NCBI GenBank assembly: GCA_022827165.1
Contig: JAJDTN010000076.1
Location: 1-33,376 of the forward strand
Source of the DNA: Candidatus Latescibacterota bacterium
GTDB lineage: Bacteria; Latescibacterota; UBA2968; UBA8231
Length of the DNA stretch: 33,376 bases
Reading direction: 5' to 3'
Shown here: one piece after another, positions 13,912 to 21,970 of the stretch
How the letters are laid out: every line of letters begins with the position of its first letter
Numbering within the stretch: position 1 is the stretch's first letter
Position numbers and translations under genes: made by a program
The notes under the pieces: model-generated
The model's input: the letters and a program-made list of their open reading frames with translations, nothing else
What the model was told of the DNA's origin: nothing
Database searches by the model: none

Positions 13912-15465
13912 ATGCTGATTCTGCGCAAGGCAGCACCGATCGCCGTAGCCCTTACCCTCGCCGTGTCCGGCGGGGTTCTCGCCGGGGACAACGAGAACGC
14001 GGCCTTTACCCTCGTGGGCGAGATTTCCGTCTCCGGTGTGGGGGCGGACGAGAGGGTCCGCCTGGAGGTCGCGGCCGAGGGCCTCGTCGGGGTAAAGCAG
14101 TTGGAGGTTGTTCTGCAGGTGTCCGACGCCGCCCACTTCAATCTGAACTCCGCCAGGCTCGCCCTTGGGGGCGGCTTCGAGGATGTCCAGACCTTGCTGA
14201 CACCGGGTCTGGTGGAAGAGGGGACCGACAACCAGGTGCGCATGGCCGCCGCCGTCACGCCGCCGGATCAGGTCGATGGCGAGGCTTCCATCACCCTTTC
14301 GGTGAAGACCTCCGATGGTTTCACGGCCGAGACGGAGGCATCGTTGAGCGTCGCCGAGATTTCCATCGGCCCGAGCCGGGAGGACCGCGACGTGTTCTCC
14401 GGCGGGGATCTCGGGCTCTCGGTGACGATCAACCCGCCCCCTCCGCCGGTCACCGAGCCCAGTCTGACCGCCTCCACCGCCATCGACGTGAGCGCCGACT
14501 ACTCGCCCCTGGAGATGGGCGCGGCCGCTGACGGCAGCCTCGGCGAGGTCACCGTGGGCGTCGTCTTTGCGGACGCCACGGGGGCTGCCGCGGCGGGCCA
14601 GGCGGTCACCTTCACCGTGAGCAATTCCGGCTCCGAGACCGTCCACGTGCTGGGCGAGGGTTCGCTGGCCGCGGGCGAGAGCCTGGAGGTGAGCGTGGAC
14701 ACCGACGCCTCCGGGTCCGCCTCCATCACCCTCGACGCCGAGGGCGACGACTCCGCCGGCAGTACCAGCGCCATGGTTTCGGCCGCCACCAGCGCCCCCA
14801 ACACCGGTGGCGAGTCGCGGGATCTGAGCGTCGATTTCAGCGTCACCTGGGATGTTCCCGTCCCGGCCGAGCTCGCCAGCTTTGCCGGTGAGATCGCCGG
14901 CGAGGACGAGATTCTGTTGCGTTGGGGGGTCGCCTCCCAGACCAACAACCTCGGCTGGGAGGTCTACCGCAGCGTGGACGGCGCGACTTTCGAGCGCGTG
15001 GGCGACCTGGTTCCGGGCGCCGGCACCAGCGACGAGTTCCGCACCTACGAGTTCGTCGATGTCGATCCGCCCGCCGCGGATGTGGTCTTCTACTACCTGC
15101 GGCAGATCGATCTGAACGGCGCCGTCAGCCGCTCCGGCACCATCGAGGTCGTCTTTGCCACCGCTGTCGGCGAGCAGGTCGTACCGCTCGCCAGCGGCCT
15201 GGACCAGAACTACCCCAACCCCTTCAACCCGGGCACCACCATCCGCTTCGACCTCGCCGAGGGCTCCTTCGTGACCCTGCGCATCTACGACGGCCTCGGC
15301 CAGCGGGTGCGCACCCTCACCGAGGCATCCTTGCCCGCCGGGAGCTACCGCGAGACCTGGGACGGGCGGGACTCGCGGGGTGTGAGGGTAGGCAGCGGGG
15401 TCTACTACTATGAGTTGCGCGCCGGGGCTTTCACCTCCATGAAGAAGATGACCCTCCTGCAGTAG
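13912..15465 (+). CDS. Secreted protein with cohesin-like N-terminus and sorting-type tail
   Basis: 517 aa. A signal peptide with a basic start and hydrophobic core probably cleaves at VLA-G (24/25). Residues about 30-150 read like a cohesin-type beta sandwich (VRLEVAAEGLVGVKQLEVVL, FNLNSARLALGGGFE). A Ser/Ala/Thr-rich Ig-like module follows at about 185-300 (VTVGVVFADATGAAAAGQAV). Next is a fibronectin-like segment LLRWGVASQTNNLGWEVYRS with YYLRQIDLNG. The end has NYPNPFNPGTTIRF, VGSGVYYYELRAG and KKMTLLQ, the same sorting-type C-terminal domain as the upstream giant protein. The ATG at 13912 has only AGGA directly abutting it, a poor ribosome-binding site. The cohesin-like fold next to a dockerin-bearing protein raises the idea that they interact. 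Confidence 0.8.
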   Translation: MLILRKAAPIAVALTLAVSGGVLAGDNENAAFTLVGEISVSGVGADERVRLEVAAEGLVGVKQLEVVLQVSDAAHFNLNSARLALGGGFEDVQTLLTPGLVEEGTDNQVRMAAAVTPPDQVDGEASITLSVKTSDGFTAETEASLSVAEISIGPSREDRDVFSGGDLGLSVTINPPPPPVTEPSLTASTAIDVSADYSPLEMGAAADGSLGEVTVGVVFADATGAAAAGQAVTFTVSNSGSETVHVLGEGSLAAGESLEVSVDTDASGSASITLDAEGDDSAGSTSAMVSAATSAPNTGGESRDLSVDFSVTWDVPVPAELASFAGEIAGEDEILLRWGVASQTNNLGWEVYRSVDGATFERVGDLVPGAGTSDEFRTYEFVDVDPPAADVVFYYLRQIDLNGAVSRSGTIEVVFATAVGEQVVPLASGLDQNYPNPFNPGTTIRFDLAEGSFVTLRIYDGLGQRVRTLTEASLPAGSYRETWDGRDSRGVRVGSGVYYYELRAGAFTSMKKMTLLQ

Positions 15466-15508
15466 AGGGAGTCGAGGCCCGGGCCGACATGGTCGCGGAG
15501 CGCCACCT

Positions 15509-15545
15509 GGCCGCCGGAACCCGCACGGGATCCGGCGGCCTTTGT
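15509..15545 (+). terminator. Intrinsic terminator after the second surface gene
   Basis: A perfect 10-bp stem GGCCGCCGGA / TCCGGCGGCC (15509-15518 and 15531-15540), with further inner CCC/GGG pairing, is followed at once by TTTGT. This is the most classic intrinsic terminator in the window and separates the surface genes from the molybdopterin gene. Its T-tract runs into a possible -10 box for the next gene. Confidence 0.8.
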
Positions 15546-15556
15546 ACATTAGAGAC

Positions 15557-16243
15557 ATGGCTCGTCTGAAGGTTCTGTTCTTCGCCTCCTGCCGTGAAGC
15601 CGCCGGCCTCCGGGAAACCGACGTGGAGTTGGATGGGCCCACCACCGTGGCCGTGCTCCTCGACACCCTCTGCCGCGCGCACCCGTCCCTCGGGCCTCTC
15701 TCGGGCTCGCTGCAGGTCGCCGTGAACGCCGAGTACGCCTCCCGCGACGCCTGCCTGAGCGATGGCGACGAGGTCGCCCTCATCCCGCCCGTCAGCGGCG
15801 GCTCCGGCGACGTCTTCCGCATCGTCACGGAGGCGATTGCCGTGGATGCCCTGCAGGAGCAAGTGCGGGCCCCGGGGGACGGGGCTGTCGTCACCTTTTC
15901 TGGCACGGTCCGCAACCGCACCGGGGAGCGCGAGACCTCGTACCTGGAGTACGAGGCCTACCCGGAGATGGCCGAGCGCGTCATGGCGCGACTGGCCGCG
16001 CAGGCGCGGGAGCGCTGGCCGGTGGGCCGGATCGGCATCCTGCACCGCGTCGGCCGCCTGGAAATCGGCGAGATCTCCATCCTCGTGAGCGTCGCCGCGG
16101 GGCACCGGCGGGAGGCTTTCGAGGCCTGCCACCACCTGGTGGACCGGCTCAAGGAGGAGGTCCCCATCTGGAAGAAGGAGGTCGGCCCCGACGGCCAGTA
16201 CTGGGTCGAGGGTCCGCCCGCCGGGGAGGCGCCGGCGCCATGA
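15557..16243 (+). CDS. MoaD-MoaE fusion (molybdopterin synthase, both subunits in one chain)
   Basis: 228 aa from the ATG at 15557. An upstream in-frame TTG at 15542 is less likely. Residues 1-82 are a MoaD ubiquitin-like sulfur carrier ending in the usual PPVSGG. Residues about 85-222 are MoaE, with VTFSGTVRNRTGE, LEYEAYPEMAE, HRVGRLEIGE and the catalytic lysines K199 and K206 in LKEEVPIWKKE, spaced as in E. coli MoaE. Together they insert sulfur into precursor Z to make molybdopterin. In the fusion the MoaD di-glycine is internal (G81-G82 followed by SGD), so either processing after G82 is needed to expose the thiocarboxylate, or the tail works in another way. Fused enzymes of this type are known (MoaX). 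The gene ends in an ATGA overlap with the phosphatase gene. Confidence 0.93.
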   Translation: MARLKVLFFASCREAAGLRETDVELDGPTTVAVLLDTLCRAHPSLGPLSGSLQVAVNAEYASRDACLSDGDEVALIPPVSGGSGDVFRIVTEAIAVDALQEQVRAPGDGAVVTFSGTVRNRTGERETSYLEYEAYPEMAERVMARLAAQARERWPVGRIGILHRVGRLEIGEISILVSVAAGHRREAFEACHHLVDRLKEEVPIWKKEVGPDGQYWVEGPPAGEAPAP

Positions 16244-16692
16244 TCCACAACTTCGGCTGGATCCGCCCCGGCCGCATGGCCGGCTTCGGCCTCTCGGGGG
16301 AGCTGACGGGGGCCGATCTCCGCGCCCTGGAGGGCGCCGGCGTGGGCGCCCTGGTCTCCCTTACCGAGCAGGGCCTGTGGCCCGAGCCGCGGGGGCTGCG
16401 CTACCTGCATCTGCCGGTGCGGGACATGACCGTCCCGGGCCCCGGGCAGGTCGACCGTTTCCTGGAGTTCGTCCACGCCGCCGAGGGCGACGGCCTGGCC
16501 GCCGCCGTCCACTGCCGGGCCGGGCTGGGGCGCACGGGTACCATGCTCGCGTGCTATCTCGTGGCCACCGGGAGCGACCCCGAGGACGCCCTGGAGGAGG
16601 TCCGCCGCCGCCGCCCCGGGTCGGTGGAGACCCCCGGCCAGGAGGAGGCCGTGCGCGCCTGTGCCCGGCGGCAGGCGCGCGTTTCGCGCTGA
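16240..16692 (+). CDS. Small dual-specificity-type protein phosphatase
   Basis: 150 aa. It carries the cysteine-phosphatase loop HCRAGLGRTG, with nucleophile C92 and phosphate-binding R98, and a likely general acid D62 in LPVRDMTVP. The short length and the N-terminal FGWIRPGRMAGFGLSG resemble compact DUSP23-like archaeal and bacterial phosphatases. Substrates may be phosphotyrosine, phosphoserine or a small phosphorylated molecule; the sequence does not decide. It is translationally coupled to the MoaD-MoaE gene by ATGA at 16240-16243, although no role in cofactor synthesis is known for this family. Confidence 0.88.
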   Translation: MIHNFGWIRPGRMAGFGLSGELTGADLRALEGAGVGALVSLTEQGLWPEPRGLRYLHLPVRDMTVPGPGQVDRFLEFVHAAEGDGLAAAVHCRAGLGRTGTMLACYLVATGSDPEDALEEVRRRRPGSVETPGQEEAVRACARRQARVSR

Positions 16693-16729
16693 CCGAGCGA
16701 GGGCATCATCGAGAGGGAGGGCTTCTTGC

Positions 16730-16921
16730 ATGGATACTGGATTCCCTACCTGCCTGAAGTGCGAGCAGGGTGTGCTGGTCCCGCTGTCCGACTACGGACG
16801 CGACGGCGCCGCCATCCACTACAAGGCCTGGGTCTGCACCTATCCGGAGTGCGGATACAACCTCCGGATCGACAACGGCGAGCTGAGCGTCGGCAAGGAG
16901 GTCCGGGAATCCTGGAAATAG
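16730..16921 (+). CDS. Zinc-ribbon-like miniprotein
   Basis: 63 aa, with an excellent ribosome-binding site GAGGGAGG at 16713-16720 nine bases before the ATG. Cysteines are arranged as CLKC near the N-terminus and CTYPEC in the middle (followed by GYNLRID), consistent with a single four-cysteine zinc ribbon. The rest is polar. Function unknown; such small zinc ribbons often bind nucleic acid or protein partners. It precedes the YbbR-like gene by 19 bases and may be the first gene of that operon. Confidence 0.8.
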   Translation: MDTGFPTCLKCEQGVLVPLSDYGRDGAAIHYKAWVCTYPECGYNLRIDNGELSVGKEVRESWK

Positions 16922-16940
16922 CCTCCTCGCGGGCCTCCTG

Positions 16941-17882
16941 ATGCGGCGCTGGCTCTTCGCCGACTGGGGGCTCAAGCTCGGCGCCGTCCTGCTGGGCGGC
17001 GGCCTGTGGCTCTACGCCATCAGCGGACACTCCTTCCACCGGGAGCTGGACATCCCCCTGGTGGTCGCCGATCCCGCCAACCCCACCGGCGGCTTTCCCA
17101 TCGTCCTGGCGAGCCCGCCGCCGGCCACGGTCCGCGTCGTCGTCAAGGGCGTCGGCATGGACCTGCTGCGCACCTCCGCCTCCGACCTGGAGTTGCGGGT
17201 CGCGCCCAAGTCCCGGGGCCCCGGCACCCTCCCCGTGCGCCTGAGGGAGGACCAGGTGGTGGTCGACTCCGAGTACGACATCGGTGTCGAGAGGGTGGTC
17301 GAGCCCCGCGTGCTGAGCCTGCAGGTCGACCGCCGCGCCGAGCGCAGCTTTCCCGTTCGCCCCCAGGTCGACCTCCGGGTCGCCGATGCCTATACCCGCG
17401 TCGGCGGCGTCCGCGTCTCCCCGGATTCCGTGCGCATGGTGGGCCCTGCCAGCCAGATGCGGTCCGTCGAGGCCGTGGAGACCGACTCCCTCCTGGAGCA
17501 GGAGTTGACCGCCGACGTCGACCGCATGGTCGCCGTCCGGCCTCCGCCGGACACCATGATCCGCCTCTCCGACGGCGAGTCCGGCGAGGTGAGGATCATC
17601 GTCGACGTGCAGGAACTGGCCGAGTACGAGATCCCGGAGGTGCCCGTCGCCGTCCGCGGGGGGCCTGCCGGCGCCGCGGTCAGCCCCCCCCGGGTCACCG
17701 TGCGCGTTCGCGGCGGCGCCGACCTCATCGGAGCCCTGGATCCCGAAACCGATCTCGGCCTCTTCGTGGAGTACGCCGAGGACGAGGGCCCGCGCCCCAT
17801 CCTGGTCCCCGGAGACCGCCTCTACGAAGTCCGGCAGGTCGACCCCGCCGAGGCCGAAGTCCTGCTACCCCTGATCGAGTGA
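16941..17882 (+). CDS. YbbR-domain membrane-anchored protein
   Basis: 313 aa. The N-terminal segment DWGLKLGAVLLGGGLWLYAIS is the typical YbbR membrane anchor. The extracytoplasmic part contains about three YbbR-type beta repeats (PATVRVVVKGVGMDLLRTSA; RSFPVRPQVDLRVADAYTRV with VRVSPDSVRMVGPASQM; IPEVPVAVRGGPAGAAVSPP with VTVRVRGGADLIGAL). In Firmicutes the YbbR protein CdaR regulates the diadenylate cyclase CdaA, usually from an adjacent gene. No cyclase gene adjoins it here, so that role is not assured. The start ATG at 16941 has no strong ribosome-binding site. The end overlaps tsaD (GTGA, 17879-17882). Confidence 0.85.
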   Translation: MRRWLFADWGLKLGAVLLGGGLWLYAISGHSFHRELDIPLVVADPANPTGGFPIVLASPPPATVRVVVKGVGMDLLRTSASDLELRVAPKSRGPGTLPVRLREDQVVVDSEYDIGVERVVEPRVLSLQVDRRAERSFPVRPQVDLRVADAYTRVGGVRVSPDSVRMVGPASQMRSVEAVETDSLLEQELTADVDRMVAVRPPPDTMIRLSDGESGEVRIIVDVQELAEYEIPEVPVAVRGGPAGAAVSPPRVTVRVRGGADLIGALDPETDLGLFVEYAEDEGPRPILVPGDRLYEVRQVDPAEAEVLLPLIE

Positions 17883-18901
17883 CCCTCCTCGGCCTCGAGA
17901 CCTCCTGCGACGAGACCTCCGCCGCCGTTCTCGACGGCGGCGGGAGCGTCCTCTCCAACATCGTCCTCTCCCAGCAGGACCACGCCGCCTACGGGGGGGT
18001 GGTCCCGGAACTGGCCTCCCGGGCCCACCTGCGGACCCTGCAGCCCGTCGTCGAGCAGGCCCTGCGGGAGGCCGGCGCTTCCCTGGACGACCTCCAGGCG
18101 GTGGCCGTCACCTTCGGCCCCGGCCTGGTGGGCTCCCTCCTCGTGGGGGTCAACTTCGCCAAGGCCCTGGCCTGGGCCCGGAACCTCGCCCTCGTCGGGG
18201 TCCATCACTTGGAGGGCCACCTGTTCTCGGCCCGCCTCGGCGGCGCCGGCCTGGAGCCCCCCTTCGCCGCCCTCCTCGTCTCCGGGGGCCACACCGAGCT
18301 GATCCACGTCCGGGCCTGGGGCGACTACCGCTGCCTCGGCCGCACCCTCGACGACGCCGCGGGGGAGGCCTTCGACAAGGTCGCCCGCCTCCTGGGCCTG
18401 CTCTCCTCCACCTCGGCCGTGCACGGCGGCCGGGTCGTGTCCGAGGCCGCGGCCAGCGGTGATCCCCGGGCCGTCGACCTGCCCCGGGCGCGGCCGGATC
18501 GGGACGGCCTCGACTTCAGCTTCAGCGGTCTCAAGACGGCGGTCCGGCGCCGGCTCGTGGACGGCGGCGGGGCCCGGCCGTCCACCGAAGACGTAGCCGC
18601 CTCTTTCCAGGAGGCGGTGGTGGACGTCCTCGTGGGCCGCACGCAAGAGGCGGTGGAGAGCACCGGCGTGGAGCGGGTCGCCCTGGTGGGTGGCGTCGCC
18701 GCCAACCGTCGCCTGCGCCAGCGGCTGCGCGAAGCCCTCGACACGCGGGGGGCCGCGCTCTTCGTCCCCGAGCCGGTGCTGTGCACCGACAACGCCGCCA
18801 TGATCGCCGCCGCTGGCCGCTTCCGCCTCCTCCGCGGCGACCGCAGCGACTTCGGGCTCGACGCCCGCCCCCGCCCTCCCCTGCCCGGGCTGGCGGCGTG
18901 A
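17879..18901 (+). CDS. tsaD: tRNA N6-adenosine threonylcarbamoyltransferase (TsaD)
   Basis: 340 aa from a GTG overlapping the YbbR stop. TsaD transfers the threonylcarbamoyl group to A37 of ANN-decoding tRNAs, with TsaB and TsaE. Family motifs are clear: LLGLETSCDETSAAV, the metal-binding HHLEGHLFSARL (H110 and H114), LLVSGGHTEL, GEAFDKVARLLGL, FSFSGLKTAV, LVGGVAANRRLRQRL and CTDNAAMIAAAG. One oddity: after LLGL the usual PYPGGP loop is replaced by LSSTSAVHGGR (residues 175-185), a longer and proline-free version. The rest of the family signature is intact, so I consider it functional or close to it. It overlaps the next gene by GTGA. Confidence 0.94.
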   Translation: MTLLGLETSCDETSAAVLDGGGSVLSNIVLSQQDHAAYGGVVPELASRAHLRTLQPVVEQALREAGASLDDLQAVAVTFGPGLVGSLLVGVNFAKALAWARNLALVGVHHLEGHLFSARLGGAGLEPPFAALLVSGGHTELIHVRAWGDYRCLGRTLDDAAGEAFDKVARLLGLLSSTSAVHGGRVVSEAAASGDPRAVDLPRARPDRDGLDFSFSGLKTAVRRRLVDGGGARPSTEDVAASFQEAVVDVLVGRTQEAVESTGVERVALVGGVAANRRLRQRLREALDTRGAALFVPEPVLCTDNAAMIAAAGRFRLLRGDRSDFGLDARPRPPLPGLAA

Positions 18902-21015
18902 CCCCGGGCTGGTCCCTGGACGGGGTCTGGCTCTGGCTCCTGCTGGTTCCGGTCCTCGCCTGGCTGGGCCGCTGGATCTACCGCCGCACCCGGCCCGCCG
19001 TCGACCCCGCCACCGGGCGCCTCCTCTGGGTCCTGAGGGCCGCGGCCCTGGCCCTGATCCTCCTGGTCCTCGCCGAGCCGCTGCTCTCCTGGTTGGCCCG
19101 CGGCGCCCGCCGGCCGGTGGTGGTCGCCCTCCTCGACACCAGCGCCTCCATGAACGTGGTCGAGCAGGGGAGCAGCCGTCTCCAGCGGGCCGTGGAGGTC
19201 CTCGGCGGCGGCCTGCGGGACGATCTGCGCGACGCGGTGGTGCGCGGGTTCTCGGGCAGCCCCTATCCCGTCGCTCTCGACACCCTCTCCCGGGTCGCCG
19301 CCGCCGGCTGGTCCACCGACCTCGCCGCCGCCCTGGTCGCCGCCGAGGACGCCGTCCCCCAGGGCCGCACCCTGGGGGGCGTGCTGCTGGTCTCCGACGG
19401 ACGCCACAACCTCGGGGAGGACCCCGCCGCCGTGGCCGCCTCCCTCGGCGTGCCGGTCCACGCCCTCGGCACCGGTTCCGGCGACCCGGCGGCGGACGTT
19501 CAGCTGCTCTCCGCCGCGGCTCCCGAGGCCGCCTTCGCCGGGCGCCCCCTCCGCCTGCGTCTCTCCCTGCGCAGCTGGGGATACCAGGGTCGGGCGGCGC
19601 AGGTGAGCGTCTCCACCGAGGAGGAGCAGCTCGTCAGCTCCCGGGTCGTCCTCGGCGCCGACGGCCAGGTGCTGCCCGCCGACCTGGAGTTGCCGCCCCT
19701 GGCCGCCGGTCCGCACCTGCTCACGGTCGCCGTCGGCGGCCTCGACGGGGAACTCACCGCGCAGAACAACCGCCGGCTCCTGTCCCTGCACCTGCGCCGC
19801 CACCGCCTGCGCGTCCTCGTCGCCGCGGGCGGTCCCGGCGCCGAGGCCGCCTTCCTGCGGCGCGCCCTGGCCGCCGACTCCTCCCTGCAGGTGACCGCCC
19901 GCATCCGGCGGGACGGCCGCTCCTTCTACGGCGGCGAGCCCCTCCCCGAAAGCCTGGAGGGCTGGGACTGCCTGGTCCTCGTCGACCCGGACCCGGAGCT
20001 GGCCGAGGCCCTCGGCGGGATCGAGGGGTTCCTGCGCTCGGGGCGGGGGCTCCTCGTCTTCGCCGGATCCCGCTTGTTGCGCGCTCCCGGGCCGCTGGAC
20101 CGCCTGCTGCCCCTCTCCGGGGGGCGGCCAGCCGTGATCGAGGCCACCGGGGATCCCGTGGAGGCGGCTCCCGAGGGCCGCGGCCATCCCCTCGGCCGGT
20201 TGCTGGCGCAGACCGCGGCCGGGGACTCCTGGCGCGGCTGGCCGCCCCTGGCGGGCACCCTTCGAGCGGGCCGCCCGGGGCCGGGGTCCCGCCTGCTGCT
20301 GCGCACATCGGCGGGGGACCCGGTGCTGGTGGCCGGGTCCGTGGGGCCCGGCCGGGTGCTGGTGGCCGCCGGCACCGGCTTCTGGCGCCTGGATCTGCTC
20401 GCCGCCGGCCTCGGAGAGCAGGCGCGGAGCCTGCGCGCCTTCTGGCCCGCCGCCGTCCGCTGGCTGGCCGCGGCCTCGGCCGAGGGCCGGGTCCGCTCCT
20501 CCCCGGAGAGTCCCGTGTACCGCGCCGGCGAGCCCGCCGCGGTGGTGGCCGAGGTCTACGACCAGCTCAACGAGCCCGTCGATTCGGCCCGCGTCAGCAT
20601 CCGCCTGGGTCCGGACGGGCGCGAGTCGGCCATGGAGCCCGCCGGGGCCGGCCGCTTCCGCGCCGCCTGGACCGGTCTGGAAGCCGGAGAGTACACCTAT
20701 GAGGTCCAGGCCTCCCACGAGGGCGCCGCCCTGGGCCGCTCCGGGGGGCGCTTCGTCGTCGAGAGCCACTCCGTCGAGGCCGTCGATCTGCGCGTCGACC
20801 CCGGCCTCCTGGCCGAGATCGCCGCCCTCAGCGGCGGCGAGTACCGGCCCCTGGAGGCCTGGCGGGACCTGCGCGCCCGCCTGCGCCCGCCGCCGCGGGT
20901 GGTCCCCGAGGAGAGGCGTCTGGCCGTCGAGGTCGACCAGTACCTGTGGTTGTCGCTGGCCGCCCTTTTGCTTGCGGGGGAGTGGGTGATCCGCAAGCGA
21001 GGAGGGATGCTGTGA
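18898..21015 (+). CDS. Membrane protein with VWA domain and amidotransferase-like fold
   Basis: 705 aa from a GTG that overlaps the tsaD stop. Two TM helices lie near the N-terminus (about residues 10-25 and 43-62) and one at the C-terminus (about 680-697). The VWA domain shows a metal-ion site start VVALLDTSASM (D80, S82, S84) and VLLVSDGRHNLGEDP. A glutamine-amidotransferase-like fold follows (LRVLVAAGGPGAEAAFLRRAL, GWDCLVLVDPDPEL, FLRSGRGLLVFAGS), without obvious catalytic Cys, as in BatA-like and related uncharacterised proteins. The C-terminal part is beta-rich (EYTYEVQASHEG). It is probably an envelope protein. No MoxR ATPase gene is adjacent, although one is often found with VWA membrane proteins. 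Confidence 0.85.
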   Translation: MTPGWSLDGVWLWLLLVPVLAWLGRWIYRRTRPAVDPATGRLLWVLRAAALALILLVLAEPLLSWLARGARRPVVVALLDTSASMNVVEQGSSRLQRAVEVLGGGLRDDLRDAVVRGFSGSPYPVALDTLSRVAAAGWSTDLAAALVAAEDAVPQGRTLGGVLLVSDGRHNLGEDPAAVAASLGVPVHALGTGSGDPAADVQLLSAAAPEAAFAGRPLRLRLSLRSWGYQGRAAQVSVSTEEEQLVSSRVVLGADGQVLPADLELPPLAAGPHLLTVAVGGLDGELTAQNNRRLLSLHLRRHRLRVLVAAGGPGAEAAFLRRALAADSSLQVTARIRRDGRSFYGGEPLPESLEGWDCLVLVDPDPELAEALGGIEGFLRSGRGLLVFAGSRLLRAPGPLDRLLPLSGGRPAVIEATGDPVEAAPEGRGHPLGRLLAQTAAGDSWRGWPPLAGTLRAGRPGPGSRLLLRTSAGDPVLVAGSVGPGRVLVAAGTGFWRLDLLAAGLGEQARSLRAFWPAAVRWLAAASAEGRVRSSPESPVYRAGEPAAVVAEVYDQLNEPVDSARVSIRLGPDGRESAMEPAGAGRFRAAWTGLEAGEYTYEVQASHEGAALGRSGGRFVVESHSVEAVDLRVDPGLLAEIAALSGGEYRPLEAWRDLRARLRPPPRVVPEERRLAVEVDQYLWLSLAALLLAGEWVIRKRGGML

Positions 21016-21887
21016 CCGCACGGGTTCGTTCAACGCGCCGGCTCCGCCGCCGGGCCGCCGCTCTGCTGGCCGTCCTCTGGTGCCAGGCGCCGCCGGCGCA
21101 GGCCCGGGTGATCCTGAGCGAGGTTCTGGCCGATCCCGCCGGCAGCGAGCACCACGAGGAGTTCGTGGAGCTGCGCAACACCGGCGCCGAGTCCGTCGAC
21201 CTGGCGGGTTGGCGCCTCGGCGACGCCCAGGAGCTGGACGCCCTCGTCGACGCCGGGTCCGGCACCCGCCTGGCCCCCGGGGCCTTCGCCGTCGTCGTCG
21301 ACGGCAGCTACCGCGGCAACTCCGCGGCCTACGATTCGGTGCAAAGGTGGGCAGGAATCCTTACTATTGAAGACAGGTCCTTCGGCCGCGCGGGTTGGTC
21401 CAACTCCGCTCCCGAGACGGTTCTCCTGCGCGATGCCCGCGGTGCCGTGGCCGACTCCTTCACCTACGATCCCTCCGCGGGGACCGCCGGCCACTCCTGG
21501 GAGCGCCAAGACGGAAAGCCGTCCGCCTGGCGGGTTTCCTACCTCGCCGGCGGCACCCCCGGGCGGGCCAACAGCGTCGACCAGGCCGCGGCAGCCGGCG
21601 GCCTCATACAGATCGAGGCCGGGCCCCAAGCCTTCGGCGGCCGCCTTGAGCTCCTGTGCCGCCTCCCCGCGGCGCCGGCCCTGCTCGCGGTCACGCTCTT
21701 CGATGCCGAGGGACGCCGGGTCGCGCGGCTCTCCGACTGGCGCCCCGCCGCCATCGAGACGCGCCTGGCCTGGGACGGACTCGACGCCCGCGGGCGTCCC
21801 GCCGCCCCGGGGCTGTACGTGGTCTTCGCGCAGTCCAGCGCCGGCGGCCGCATCGCCGGCGGCAAGCGGGTCGTGACCCGGCGCTGA
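21012..21887 (+). CDS. Secreted lamin-tail-domain protein
   Basis: 291 aa from the GTG at 21012, with GGAGGG five bases upstream, overlapping the VWA gene stop. A basic start and hydrophobic run ending AQA form a signal peptide (about residues 1-31). The lamin-tail domain begins right after it, with VILSEVLADPAGSEHHEEFV, ELRNTGAESVDLAGWRLGD and LRDARGAVADSFTYD. Bacterial lamin-tail domains occur in secreted proteins and nucleases. The C-terminal 80 residues (LAVTLFDAEGRRVARLSDWR, LAWDGLDARGRPAAPGLYVV) look like a FlgD/sorting-type beta domain, like the other secreted proteins here but without the PNPFNP lead-in. Function unknown; probably an envelope or extracellular protein. Confidence 0.85.
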   Translation: MTARVRSTRRLRRRAAALLAVLWCQAPPAQARVILSEVLADPAGSEHHEEFVELRNTGAESVDLAGWRLGDAQELDALVDAGSGTRLAPGAFAVVVDGSYRGNSAAYDSVQRWAGILTIEDRSFGRAGWSNSAPETVLLRDARGAVADSFTYDPSAGTAGHSWERQDGKPSAWRVSYLAGGTPGRANSVDQAAAAGGLIQIEAGPQAFGGRLELLCRLPAAPALLAVTLFDAEGRRVARLSDWRPAAIETRLAWDGLDARGRPAAPGLYVVFAQSSAGGRIAGGKRVVTRR

Positions 21888-21970
21888 AGTACCTTTGGGA
21901 GGCCCTCCCCCGGTCCTCCTTCCTTCCCCTTGCCACAGGTCCCGTCCATCCGGGGCGAGCAGGCATCCAC

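Noticed and set aside
16941..17882. YbbR-like gene as evidence of a c-di-AMP synthesis operon
   Set aside because: No diadenylate cyclase gene lies next to it; the upstream gene is a zinc-ribbon miniprotein and the downstream gene is tsaD.
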